Shown one piece after another: positions 11,163 to 21,796 of a stretch of 64,000 nucleotides of DNA. The notes beneath the pieces are model-generated. The model saw only the letters and a program-made list of their open reading frames with translations. It was not told the origin of the DNA and ran no database searches. The stretch comes from Gavia stellata. Lineage: Eukaryota; Chordata; Aves; Gaviiformes; Gaviidae. Position numbers and translations under genes: made by a program. Within the stretch, counting starts at the first letter, position 1, and every line of letters starts with the position of its first letter. Location of the stretch: NCBI RefSeq assembly GCF_030936135.1, contig NW_026776913.1:434001-498000 (forward strand). Direction: 5' to 3'.

Positions 11163-12300
11163 CGTGTCAAGGGCTGTGAAGATTTCTCCTCCAGTGAGCT
11201 CGCCTCTGTCCGCCCACCCCAGACTGCCTTTAACCTCTCTCTGCCTTGATCCTCTCCCCTTGGTGCCTGCAGGCAGTGCCCTCAGCCCTGCTGCGCTCTG
11301 CAGAGGAGCTGCTCCTGGGCAGAGCTGTCTCTCCTCAGCGCTGCCCGCTTGCCATGAGCTCCCTCCATCCCAGGAGCCCGGCCCAGCTCAGCAGCAGAGG
11401 AGCAGCCCAAGGCGGCACTTTCTCTGCCCCTCGGGGCTCCCCCCAGGGGTCCCTGGGGCTCCAGGGGAACCTGCTGTGAAACAGGCTGGAGCAATCACTG
11501 AGGTTCCCTCCCGCAGCTGGGGAGAGACACTTCTTTCCAGCACTGACATTTCCCTGCTGAGAGACAGAGTCACGCCTAAATATCACCTTTTCTTGGCCCA
11601 TCTTTAGACAAGACAGCCAGACAGGGACAGGCAGGGATCTCCTTTACCCCTGCTGAGGGAAGGGATGCAGCTGAGCCCGACAAGGCATCTCATCCTGGGT
11701 TTGGAGTGCTGGGGCTGGAAGGGCACTCAGCTCCCTCCCATGCACACCACAGACCCACAGCAGGTGGGATTCCTCCTGCCCCCCTTCAGGTGGACACACA
11801 ATAGGCACCTGCATGTGAGCTCCTGCTCTCAGCTCCCATGGTAATTAATGGAGCTGGAGGCCAGGAGTGAGCTGTTCAGATGCAGTTGTCTGGTGACATC
11901 TGAGGTGCCAGAGGTGGTCAAAGATATGTGCCGGTAATAGAGACAGATTGAAGATATGTGCAGGCTGATGTAGAGACAGGCCAACATCTGGGGCATCTTC
12001 TTGGAGGCTCTTGGGAATTTCCTTTGGCCAACTGAAAGGACAGCTGCTGCCCAAATTAAGGGCAACTGAACCTGTCCCTACTCGTTATGTTCAGCTCAGC
12101 CTATAGCGATATTCATAGGATGGAATGGAGTCGTATGCCACAGGGAGAGCTCCGTCTCTTTCTTCCTCTCCTCCAGGTGTTGGATTCACTAGACCTTCAC
12201 TGACTGTATTGGCAGCTGTCTCATGTTCATCCCCACATTGTGGTACAGAATTCAAGGCAGCTGCTCAATGTAAGGTTCAAATCCAGGCCCACAGAGCTAC
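9840..12300 (-). promoter_or_regulatory. Block B, copy 1: OR14 upstream region and likely exon 1
   Basis: GC-rich block upstream of the first OR14 gene, given in the gene's orientation. It is closely matched at 23678-25370, 35170-36790, 52231-52970 and 62515-64000. It contains the donor at 11157-11163, paired CCCNNGGG sites at 11442-11449 and 11451-11458 (Olf1/EBF-like), and TAATTA at 11842-11847 (homeodomain-like). OR promoters are known to combine such sites. No TATA box was recognised and the transcription start is not resolved. Overlapping open frames of 60-190 codons on both strands are conserved only because the copies are nearly identical. Confidence 0.55.
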
Positions 12301-12479
12301 ATGAGATGCCAGGGCTGCCAAGAAAATCACAGGACCACCAGGAAAGCAATTCCCATTCAGGGTAGTTGGGTGACAGACACCCCAGTCGGCATCACAGAGA
12401 ATGCGATTTGGTGCCTCACACATTGCCTGGGGCAACGTGTCACATACACAACGCATTCCCAGAGAATGCGATTTTCCCT

Positions 12480-13390
12480 GACACGTTGCTCGGGGCTTTT
12501 CCTGGGGCAGTGTGGTCAAGGAACATCCCTCCATCACACTGCCCCAGGAAGATCCCTGAGCAAGTGCAAAAACACGATTTGAAACCTGCCAGGCTCCTGG
12601 GTAGGGAAGAGGAGTCCATGAGGCCCTCGTGCTGTAATGATGAAGTTCCTACTGGAAGGCCCTGGCTGGCACAGACAACAGCCACAGCCAAGGGGAGGAG
12701 GACATCAGCTCTGTTGGGGGCTTTCGGCATTGCCAGCTCCCTCGACCGTCTCCACCCAAGGCTGTCCTATGGTGTGTACTCCTGGCCCTGTTTCCTTGAA
12801 GGCTGTGGACACTCCATCCTCTTGTTCTCACCTGAGTATCTCACTGCCTTTACTGATTCCTCTCCGCCATCCCTGGCTGTTCCTTGAAACACAAAGCCTT
12901 GGGCTGGCCCAGACTCCCTCTGGGCAGCCTCTTGTATCACAGCACTGCCCTTGGAGTGGCATTTCTTTCTCTCCTGTCCAGTCTAAACCCGCCAGGCGAA
13001 CACCCAGCTGCCTCAGCACCCCCAAGGAGGGCACTAGACCCCGACCCCCATCTCTGCAGAGCTCTTCTGGGCACTCTCCAGTTCCTCCCGAATTGCCTAA
13101 AGGAGGAAACCCCACAGAGGGACACACTACTCCAAATGTGGCCACAACGGTGCTCACTCGATGAGGACGATAACTCCCACTGTCTGGGTGGCCACATCAT
13201 TCCTAACGCAGCTGATCTTTCTTCTGGTGAGCACGTGCTACTGGCTCATACGGCATCCCTTGTTGGGCCCAGGCCCTTCTGCTTTGGGTCCCTGCTCATC
13301 CAGTCAGGTACCAGCCTGCCCTGAGGTACAGGGTTATTCTTCCCCCTCCGATACAGGACTAGTGGCTTCTCCTTGTAAATTCAGGAGGTT
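12480..13390 (-). repeat. Block E, copy 2
   Basis: P1 partner of the E copy at 1540-2394. It stops at the arm boundary, so it lacks the part homologous to 2395-2670. No coding content is supported. Confidence 0.6.
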
Positions 13391-13589
13391 TCTGTTGGCT
13401 GAATCCCAGAGATCCTCCAGGTCCTCATGGACTGAGTCACTGTTTTGTCAGCTGTTTGTGCAAATGGCTCACCCTGATTGTGGTGTCTCTCAAGAGACAA
13501 CAGCATGCATTGCAGGGCACTAAAAGTGCTAAATTGAGGTATTAGTTTAATGGAATTGCTTTCCAATATAGAATTCTCCATGCTGCCCA

Positions 13590-13895
13590 TCTCAGAAATG
13601 CTTGCTACAGAGCAAGCAAAGGCAAGACCAGTGTGGGAAGAGCAAACACAGGTGGGCTGTTTGTATGCGAGGAGGTAAGGATGACCAAAGGGCAGAGCTC
13701 AGATGGGGGAAAAGAGGGGAAAAGAAAAGAGAAGATGAAGCAAAGGACATGATCGAGGCTGTTCGGAGGTACCTGCCAAGTAGCTCTCCAGGTAAGCAGT
13801 GGTGACTTGCACGAGACAGGAAAGATGATCTGACCAAACTTAGGTTTGCTCACCTCCATGGTCATGGGGAAGCTGAGTGCTTTCCCTAGCATGGT
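13590..13895 (-). repeat. Block F, copy 2
   Basis: Reverse-complement partner of 995-1300; includes the same pyrimidine-rich stretch and the TAGCATGGTTCAGGGAAGCC edge seen at the left copy. No gene. Confidence 0.6.
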
Positions 13896-13984
13896 TCAGG
13901 GAAGCCCTGTGGTGGAAGGAAATGTGCAGTCCCTCATGCTGCACAAGAGCCAACCAGCTGCTCCCAGCAAGGTCAGCTATCAAG

Positions 13985-14330
13985 TCACACCAGGCGGCTC
14001 AGAGTATTATTTGTGTGAGACTTGAAATCCTCCAAGGACTGACAGAGCACAACCTCTCTGGGCAACCTGCCCCAGGGCTTGACCCTCTTCATGGGTAAAG
14101 AGCTTTTCCTCAGGTGTTTCAAGTGAAGTCCATTGGCCCTCACCCTCCCATCATTCACAACAGGGAAGGAGAGCCTGGCTGCCTCTTCCTGGTGATCTCC
14201 TGGTAGGTGTGGAAAGGCTGTCCCCAGGTGTCCCCAAAGCCTTCTCTTCTCCTCACTGAACAAACCCAACTCCCTCAGACTGCCATAGTGGCAAAGCCAA
14301 CCTTACAAAGTCATGTCTGAGATTTTTAGG
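13985..14330 (-). mobile_element. CR1 LINE fragment, mirror of 545-905
   Basis: On the minus strand a 94-codon frame reads GLFSEEKRRLWG, VRANGLHLKHLRKSSL and VVLCQSLEDFKSH. This matches the C-terminal part of CR1 ORF2 in order. It has no tail repeats. It was duplicated with the P1 arm. Confidence 0.65.
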
Positions 14331-14888
14331 GCTCTTCAAATTTTTACTGGCTTTGCCATGGACCTCTCAGATGTTATAACATTACCACCCTGGAGTCATG
14401 ACTTTCTGATTGCATCACTCTCATTTGTCATCATGTTTCAATGCACAGGTGTTTCAGGCTGTAAGAAGGGCCTGTTCTGTCTGAAAACAAAGAGTCATCC
14501 ACAATGAAACTTTGAACAGAAAATATTTCAGTCATAAGTGGCATCCTGACACCACTGAGAGGGTGTGGCTCTAGGGTTACCATGCTTGGTGCTAATCCAG
14601 ATGCAGAGGAGGAATTGGTGACTGCAAGAATTGCAGTAGCTATTATGAGAGATGACAGAATCACAAAACCATTCACGTTGGAAAGCATCTTGGGAGATCT
14701 CTAGACCAACCTCCTGCTCACTTCAGGATCAATACTGGAATCACCCCAGTTCCTCAGGACTTTGCCCAACAGAGTCTTCTGGGGACTTTTTTGAGAACCT
14801 TAGTGAACTTGGATCTTGAAGATCCATGGAGCCCTCTGAGGATGTTCAGGGTGCCTCTTGCTGCCAAGTGAGGATAGTCAAAGGAGAC

Positions 14889-15289
14889 CCAGACTTCTGA
14901 CAAGCTGCTGGCAAGCTCTAGCAGCTTCTAAGGAGCTCTGTCAGCGGTCCTTGATCAAGTGGTGCATTGGTGGGAGGCTGCTGAATCTTGTCCGGCGCCG
15001 GGAATGTTAACTGCTGCTGCTCTTCCACACGAGCACCGCTAATATTGTCCCAGGAGACCTGGAAAGTGATAAGCATGACTACGCTGCTGTGGGTGCGATG
15101 GTCAAGGGCAGGAGGGTGCAGGTGGTATTCATCTCCATCCTGCTAAGAGGGGAAAAGGTTTGAAGAGTCTGGGCAGATTCCACAGTCAGACAATTGGTTG
15201 TTAAACTGGTATCAGCACCAGGATTTCTATAGCAATAAGTCTCATTCTGAATATCAACCACTGCACACATGAACAAAACTGCACACAGT
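14889..15289. other. Intergenic, nothing recognised
   Basis: No gene, repeat partner or known element seen in the window. Confidence 0.4.
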
Positions 15290-15645
15290 ACCTGAGGTGG
15301 GGCCGCACCAGTGCAGCGCAGACTGGGACCATCACCTCCCTCGACCAGCTAGTTATTCTATGCTTGATGCACCCCAGGAAACGTGTAGCCCTTTTGGCTG
15401 CCAGGGCACGGCCATATTCAACGTGCCCTGAACCCACACTCCCAGATCTCTTTCCGTGGGGCTGCTCCACAGACTTTCCTCCCCCAGTTTGCAGCTAAAA
15501 CCAGGGTTGGCAATTGCCCAGCTCTCTACTCTATCCAGTTCTCTCTGTAAAGCGTCTCTACCCTTGATGGAGTACAGACCTCATCCTCTTTCGGTATCAT
15601 CGGCAAACTTACTTAATGTGTTATATTACTGTATTCAGGACATGT
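15290..15645 (-). mobile_element. CR1 LINE fragment, 3' part, antisense
   Basis: The plus strand contains GAGGTGGGGCCGCACCAGTGCAG, TGCTTGATGCACCCCAGGA, CCAGATCTCTTTC and CTATCCAGTTCTCTCT, all typical of complemented CR1 3' sequence. The same landmarks occur in the fragment at 43165-43805, which keeps more of its 3' side. A short GGATGGATGGAT run follows at 15650. Confidence 0.65.
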
Positions 15646-16234
15646 GGATGGATGGATGGATAAAGAGATGGAAAGGAACTGGGATTGATGGTCAGGCTTA
15701 AAGGGTCAAACACAATGGTTGCCCTCTGCCTGCAGGTCTGTAACAATTGGGTACTGCAGGCATTTCCATCTTGTGTCCATGCCTCAGCCAGGCAGATGGG
15801 GAACGCCCGCTGATGGGGGTGGCTGTGCTCAGTCCTGCCCCATGAGCTGACCTTGCTCTCCTCCCCTCCTTCACTCCCCACACTTGGATGCACCTCAGGA
15901 AATATGGATGAGCCTCCTGGGATGAGGTCCCATTATCGCAGGGAAAGAGGGAAGGGCTTGTACCTAGGAGTGCAGAGGGAGAGTGGGGTGTGCGTAGCAG
16001 TGAGTGTGTTAGAGGAAGAAAGAGAACCTGAAGTAGCGGGTGAGGGGATTGGCGAGGAGGCATGCTGAAGTTGTTGTGAGAGAGCATAAGAAGGAGGATG
16101 CGCAGCTGAGTGCTGGGATATGGAGTGAGGCTGTAAGCGAGTTTGGGGCCGGAACATCTTTGATGGTAGCGAGGCATTAGCAGGGCTTTCAAAGGAGCTG
16201 AATGGTTTGTGACGGACTCACAGGCATTGGCAAA
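15646..16234. other. Intergenic with a shared module
   Basis: No gene. About 15750-15870 resembles 29430-29550; both end CATGAGCTGACCTTGCTCTC, which also occurs inverted in the partner arm near 57550. The remainder is unrecognised. Confidence 0.4.
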
Positions 16235-16254
16235 TCGTGGTGCCTCCAACGAGA

Positions 16255-16620
16255 TCAGAACACTACAGATGACAAGAAAACTACTAGTGTAATGGAGCTG
16301 CTAACCAAGGTAGAAAGTACTATGGTAACCATCTCAGAACCACCAAAGGAGGGTCCAAAGTGAAGCCAAGGCAGGGCCAGTGGGGAAACGGTGAAAAGGA
16401 GTTGGATTTTACATGGGAGGGGATAAGGATGATTGAAGAGTAGGGCTTGAGAGGTGGGAAAAGAGTGAAAGGGGAATGAAAGGTGAAGCAAAGGGAATGA
16501 TCAGGGCTGCTTGAGAGATACCTGTCAAGCAGCCCTGCATCTGAGCAACACTGCCTGGAAGCGGACAAGCAAGCTCCAGCTGCTCTGACCATACTAACAT
16601 CTGACTTACTTCCATGGTGG
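16255..16620 (-). repeat. Block F, copy 3
   Basis: Diverged from copies 1 and 2 but nearly identical to 45390-45755. On the minus strand it starts at the TTACTTCCATGG edge and runs through the pyrimidine-rich stretch. No gene. Confidence 0.6.
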
Positions 16621-16739
16621 TAATGGGGAAGTGAAAATTTTCCTGACTCTCATCAAGGAAAGACCCAGAGGGGAAGGAACTGCAGCATCATTTAGTTTTC
16701 CACTCTTCTGAATGGGACTCCAGGGGGTCTCTGCTCTGA

Positions 16740-17930
16740 CCTCCTTCTCATGGCAGAAGCAGCTATGGAGTCAGACCACGTTGCTTAAGGCTTTATCCAG
16801 TGGAGGCTGAAAGCATCCAAGGACAGAGATGGCACAATGTCTCTGGGAAACCTGCTCTGATGCTTGGATGCCCTTATGGAGAAAATGTTTTTCCTTATCT
16901 CCAGCCTGACTAGTCCTTATTTCAACACTTGACTATTGTTGATTATCCTCCTGCCAAAGGTCATGGTGACAAGACTGGTTCCATCTCCCTGAAAACATCC
17001 CCACAGTGACTGGCAGGCTGATATTCCTGAGGCCTTCCCTTCTCCAGGCTGAACAAGGACTTGTCCCTCAGTTCCTCCTCCAATGTAAGTCCTCAAGCCC
17101 CTGAGCATCTTGGCGGTCTTCCTCTGAACTCGCTCCCGGCTATCAACATGTTCCTTGCTGTAATGGGTTATTTCTGGCCAATAGCCCAGCAGCCACACAG
17201 CCGCTCACTCCCTCCTCCCCTGCCCCACATGAGGCCCAGAAATTTACATGGTAGTGTACAGATGTTCTAATTTGCTTTCTGTCCTCCAGCACCACCAGGG
17301 CCTTTTACGCAGAGCTGATCCCCAGCCAGGCAGTCCTCAGCCCCTACCACTGCAGGGCGTTAGTCTGTCCCAGGCACAGGACCTGCCATCTGGCCGCCTT
17401 CTATGCCATGAAGGTTCTGACAGGACGGTCCTTCCACCTCTCCAGTTTCCCCTCTATGGCATCCCTAGGGCACAGCAATGGTCCTCCCAATTTAGGGTCA
17501 TCGACAAACAAGGTGAGAGTTGCCTCCTCCAAGTCATAGCTACACGTATTAAACTGCCCAGGTCTCAGCAGAGTCCCCTGTGCTGCCCCACAATGCCCCA
17601 GTATGTCCCAGTGGCCTCCAGGTAGGGTACGACCCCGTCACCACTGCTCTCTCAGCCTGATCATCCAACTGATGTTTCACCCATCTGTTTGTCAACCCAT
17701 CCAGACTGTAAGAACCTAACTTGGGTAGAAGAATATTGAGGGACACTATGCCACAAGTCTTGCTTAAGCTGAGGTAAACAACATCCACTGTTCTCCCCTC
17801 ATGCACAAATGCAGCTACTTCATCATGAAGGCAATCAAGTCGGTGAGGCATGATTCACCCTTGGTGAGTCCATGCTGACTGCTTTTGGACAAATTCTTCT
17901 CTTTCAAGGTCCCAGAAATGTCACCCAAGG
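16740..17930 (-). mobile_element. CR1 LINE, ORF2 RT to 3' region, antisense
   Basis: The minus strand near 17550-17870 reads GRTVDVVYLSLSK, ILLPKLGSYSLDG, RAVVTGSYPTWRP: the CR1 reverse transcriptase palm and thumb entry (usual form AVDVVYLDFSKAFD). Further 3' come FVDDPKLGG (usual FADDTKLGG; the catalytic motif region, frame broken) and the 3' UTR with TCTCTGGGAAACCTG-type sequence. It is 5' truncated and decayed. A second, sense CR1 abuts its 5' side. Confidence 0.8.
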
Positions 17931-17967
17931 GGCCTCTAACTGATGGCACACTCCTCACCAAAGGAGT

Positions 17968-18524
17968 ACACCTGTACTCGGCGCTGGTGAGGCCGTACCT
18001 TGAATACTGTGTTCAGTTTTGGGCCCCTCAATACAAGAAGGACATTGAGGTGCTGGAGTGTGTCCAGAGAAGGGCGAGAAAGCTCGTGAGGTGTCTGGAG
18101 CATAAGTCTTATGAGGAGCGGCTGAGGGAACTGGGGTTGTTCAGTCTGCAGAAGAGGAGGCTGCGGGGAGACCTCATGGCTCTCTACAATTACCTGAAAG
18201 GGGGTTTCAGAGAGGTGGGTGTTGGCCTCTTCTCCCAAGTGACTAGTGACAGGACAAGAGGAAATGGCCTCAAGTTGCACCAGGGGAGGTTTAGACTCGA
18301 TATTAGAAAAAATTTCTTTACTGAGAGAGTGGTAAGACAATGGAATAAGCTGCCCAAGGAAGTGCTGGAGTCACCATCCTTGGAGGTTTTCAAGGAACGT
18401 GTGGATGAGGCATTGTGAGACATGGTTTAATGGGCATGGTGGTGTTTGTAGGTTGATGGTTGGACTTGATGATCTTACAGGTCTTTTCCAACCTTAGTGA
18501 TTCTGTGATTCTGTGATTCTGTGA
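17968..18524 (+). mobile_element. CR1 LINE, 5'-truncated, with intact 3' tail
   Basis: The plus frame from about 17960 encodes the ORF2 C-terminus: [78 protein letters not shown], ending in DEAL. The 3' UTR follows, with GGACTTGATGATCTTACAGG and the tail of repeated ATTCTGTG at 18499-18524. It is 5' truncated like most CR1 copies and looks younger than the antisense CR1 beside it. Confidence 0.92.
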
Positions 18525-19559
18525 AGTGAGCTTGTACAGCCTGGGGTTCCCTGGGCTGCACTTTTGGCCTCCTTCCAAGAGGGGTGCACCATTGCTTTGT
18601 CCTCACTCACAAGAGACCTCTACCAATCCCATGACCTTTCAAAAGGCATATTCCAAGGAAATGCTGACCTTCCCCTGTAACAACAGGACCACTCTTCTGC
18701 CTGTCCTACGCTGTATTTCATTTCTCTGATCTTTCATAGACATTCCCCTGCCCTGATACAAAGACCATTTCTAAAGTCGTCGTTTCAGATGCAGACTGCC
18801 TGGGCAAAGGCCCTTTCCATTATTCTCCAGTTTTCTCCTTCCCTTTCTCTTTGTTCGTTCTGGTACCTCTCACCTACGCTGCTGCTGCTTTGAGCTTCAG
18901 GGACTAAAAGCCGGCCTGTCCTTCAGTAGTCTAATTGTCTCTCTTTAAGAGCCAACTCTTTAATTATGTTGATATTTACTTTTTTGTATCTCCCTATCTA
19001 AAGCATTTCTCATGAGATTACCCCTTGTAGAAAGTCAGCCTCATGAGACCTAGCTTGTACTTTACGTGTGGCTGAGGAGTGCGTTTTAACGTTTATGAAA
19101 CTTTTCCTTGCTTTCCTTCTCTTTGCTTGCAAAGAGGAACATTCCCTCTGTGCCGGTGTGCAGGCAGTTCTCTAAGGAAAGCAGGTGGGAGGTGGTGCAA
19201 TGGCGCTGTAACATTCAGCTCCCAGAGTCCCGAGAAGTCTGATGGAAGGCAAAGTGAGACAAGTCCCAGGTGGCCAAGGACAGAAATGGTGGGGCTGGGG
19301 AGGTGAGGAGCAAGGGTGTCCATGCAGTGTCAGGCCTCAAGGGACTGCTTTTCCTCCCCGACACTCTGGGTCAATATCAACTGGAGAATGCTGCTGTCAC
19401 CTCTTCTTTAAAATGAAAGGAATAACATATAACATTTTTAAAAATATATTTTTTATTAGGGCACTTCGAAATCTTCCTCTTTAACTGCACTATGAAATGA
19501 TTCCAATTAGCTCTACAAGTCTTGAAGACTTGAAGAAAGTGACACGCAGGGAAAGAGCT
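18525..19559. other. Intergenic inside C copy 1
   Basis: No gene. About 18880-18970 is an inverted relative of 3300-3400. It is almost identical to 47660-48690. AT-rich around 19430. Confidence 0.5.
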
Positions 19560-20110
19560 CGTTAGGGCTTTCTGTACTTTAATGAGCCCCACGGTGTATT
19601 TGGGCCTGTAGTCCATGAAACTCTGATGATGAGAGGGATCAAACCTCTCAAGAAGTCAAAGGCAGAAGCAAAAGCTAAAGTACCTTGAAGCATTAATATA
19701 TATATATATATAAAATGAGGGCCATTACTGACAGAGCCTCCCCAGGGACTCGTTAGAGCCGATAACTGGAGGCTGTGATTGCAGGGAGGCAAAGGCACTG
19801 TGCAGGTGGCTGTAATGCTGAGAAAGCCCTTGGATTGTTAGATGAAGCAGAAAGGCCAAACCCTGAGCCCCAGGCCCTGGGCAGGCAGAGCTGGTCCCTC
19901 AGGTGTGGCTCAGGGCTCTTCCTGGGGACAGGGGGATGTGAGGATGAGCAAAGCCAAGTGCAGAAAAACAGCGCAACACTTCCCAGCCTCCCCAGAAGGG
20001 GCGAGGAAGAACCAAAGTCCAGAGCCTCTGGGTTTCTCCTGGTAGGTGTCGGTAGCAGAGGCACCTGCCATAGCCAAGAGGACAAAGACCTTGGCCCTGT
20101 TGGGCTTTGG
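19560..20110 (-). repeat. Block E, copy 3 (short form)
   Basis: The reverse complement carries the E landmarks: CCAGGAAGAGCCCTGAGC, CTGCCTTTGCCTCC-like stretch, GGGGAGGCTCTGTCAGTAATG and TTGAGAGGTTTGATCCC. A (TA) run at about 19697-19713 replaces sequence that reads GGGTCCCACT in the duplicate at 48830. Confidence 0.6.
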
Positions 20111-20400
20111 GGAGGGTTTGGTGTTCTGCTGAGGGTGTCCAGTTAGTGCCAGGGGAGGGGCTCGCTTTGTGGATTAGGGTTTGTGTAGGGCTGTGGGGAG
20201 GGTGAGGGTCAAGGCTAGCATTTAATGGCAGGGATAAAGGCTGGGAATTGGAGTGAGAAACAGGGTAGGAGGAGGAGTTTCTGGTTTGGGGCTTTGGTTT
20301 AGAGGTAAGGTTTGAGGTTAGGGATTAGAGCAGTGGGTTCCTGTCAGGGTGAAGGGTGCCATTTTGGGGTAGGGTTAGGGCTTCAGGTTACTGCTTAGAA
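20111..20400 (+). repeat. Degenerate GGTTAGGG-like stretch
   Basis: The plus strand is T- and G-rich with repeated short words such as TTAGGGTTTG, GTTAGGGATTAGAG and GTAGGGTTAGGGCTTCAGG. This resembles decayed telomere-like or minisatellite sequence. The partner at about 49230-49400 is about 130 bp shorter, missing the first half. Confidence 0.5.
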
Positions 20401-21242
20401 TGAGGGTAAAGGCCTCACGTGAATGTTTTCTCAGTCAGTATCACGGTGGCATCAGGATTACCCAAACACATCTTTCATCTTCAAAACCTTTCATCTTTGT
20501 TGGCCAAACCTCTCTGCCCTCCTCCAAATCTTGTCCCAGCTCCCCCTGACCTCCCCAAATCTGTCATCTTGTTGGGGGCAGCATTGCAATGGCTTTTGAG
20601 ACCTCAGAGTATCTGTCTCCCCACTGCTGGCTGCTCAGACCTGACCTCACAGCCAGCACCCAAGGGGACACAATGTGCTGCTGTGCTGGAGAGGCCTCGT
20701 CACAGCTCTGCCCAGCAGCGCTGAAGGCAGGCGATGTCTTCCACCACCCCGAGGTACCCTGCCTGCCTACCAGCTCAGGCTCCAGAAGGGCTCCCAAACG
20801 TCCTGGGACGCATTTCCCACGTGGGTGCTTCAGCTCCAAAGGGCAGCGACCACCTCTGTGTGGGTAACTGAATCCAGCCCTGCATGTAGATTTTTAGGAG
20901 AAAACTGGAAATCTCTGCAGAAAAGACCTCAATGTAGTAGCTGGAAAAATCTTCCTTTCCAGCATGGCTGGCTTTTCATGAAGTTTCTTGATTTTTTCCA
21001 TAGTTTTTTATTAACAGCAGCAAGGGCAGGTACTGGCAAGCTGATTACACTCCCTCGCTCTCTGTGAGTGGTTTTATGCAGCCCCTCAGCAAAATAAATT
21101 CTCTTACTTTTGTTCAATTGGAGAAGCATTGCTCAGAAGAACTACTGTCTTTATATTGGCACATTTCATCTCTCTACTTCTGCCTCTCTGTCTTTTCTCC
21201 TTCCTCTGCCTTTTCTATCTCCAAAGGAAAGACTCACTGCAT

Positions 21243-21440
21243 GACAGAATAACTCAGGTTGGAAGAGACTTGACCATTGTCTTGTCCGTCTCTCCTGCTC
21301 GAGGCAGGAGATGCTCACCCTGATGGCTTTGCCCTGGGTATGTCCCTCAGTGACACTCACCATCCCCACTGTCACTAGACACACACAGAGATCAGTTCAA
21401 AATCCATCCGTTGGTCTCTAAGAGGTCATGATGTGACAAG
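21243..21440 (-). mobile_element. CR1 3' end fragment, antisense
   Basis: ATAACTCAGGTTGGAAGAGACTTGACC and the following 150 bases fit the complemented CR1 3' UTR (usual GGTTGGAAGGGACC). The tail repeats are worn. The duplicate lies at 50231-50428. Confidence 0.55.
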
Positions 21441-21555
21441 GAGGTTTTTGCACCGATATCCGTGGATCAATGGGCCCTTTTGGGCTCTTGTTCTTCTTAA
21501 CACCAGCTTTGGAAGAAGAGCCAACCGTGCAGGCAGCGTGCAGGGGAGATCCCAT

Positions 21556-21561
21556 TTTATT
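21556..21561 (-). terminator. Candidate polyadenylation signal of the second OR14 gene
   Basis: TTTATT on the plus strand is AATAAA in gene orientation, about 236 bases after the stop codon. The same spacing is kept at the sister gene (50544-50549), which supports it. Confidence 0.5.
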
Positions 21562-21796
21562 ACAGAGAGAGTATGAGAGAGTCAGTCATGAGACAATGTT
21601 ACAGAAACTTTTCTAAGGTGTCCAGGTGAGAGAGAGCACGTTCCTGCCTCAGGTGTAGGGGGACAAATCCAAACAGTCATGCAGGAAAATGATAGGGAGA
21701 AATAACAAAACCAAAAACAGCAACAGAGTGAATAAACAAAGCTCTAACAGGCTACGGGATGCACTGGGAATCATGTGTGAAGAGAGACGGCAGGTC

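Larger units (their letters stand above)
12475..14888 (-). repeat. Right arm of inverted repeat P1
   Basis: Reverse complement of 1-2394, with scattered substitutions and small indels. In plus order it holds the hairpin copy (12482-12566), block E to about 13390, block F at 13590-13895 and the CR1 tail at 13985-14330. No intact gene. Sequence right of 14888 cannot be tested because its partner would lie outside the window. Confidence 0.85.

Noticed and set aside
9840-12060. Block B as a solo LTR
   Set aside because: No TG...CA ends, no target-site copies seen, and its fixed place and orientation before each OR14 gene fit a promoter module better.
17885-18418. 177-codon frame as a host gene
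   Set aside because: It is the C-terminus of CR1 ORF2.
20330-20390. True telomere or interstitial telomere array
   Set aside because: The TTAGGG words are few and irregular.
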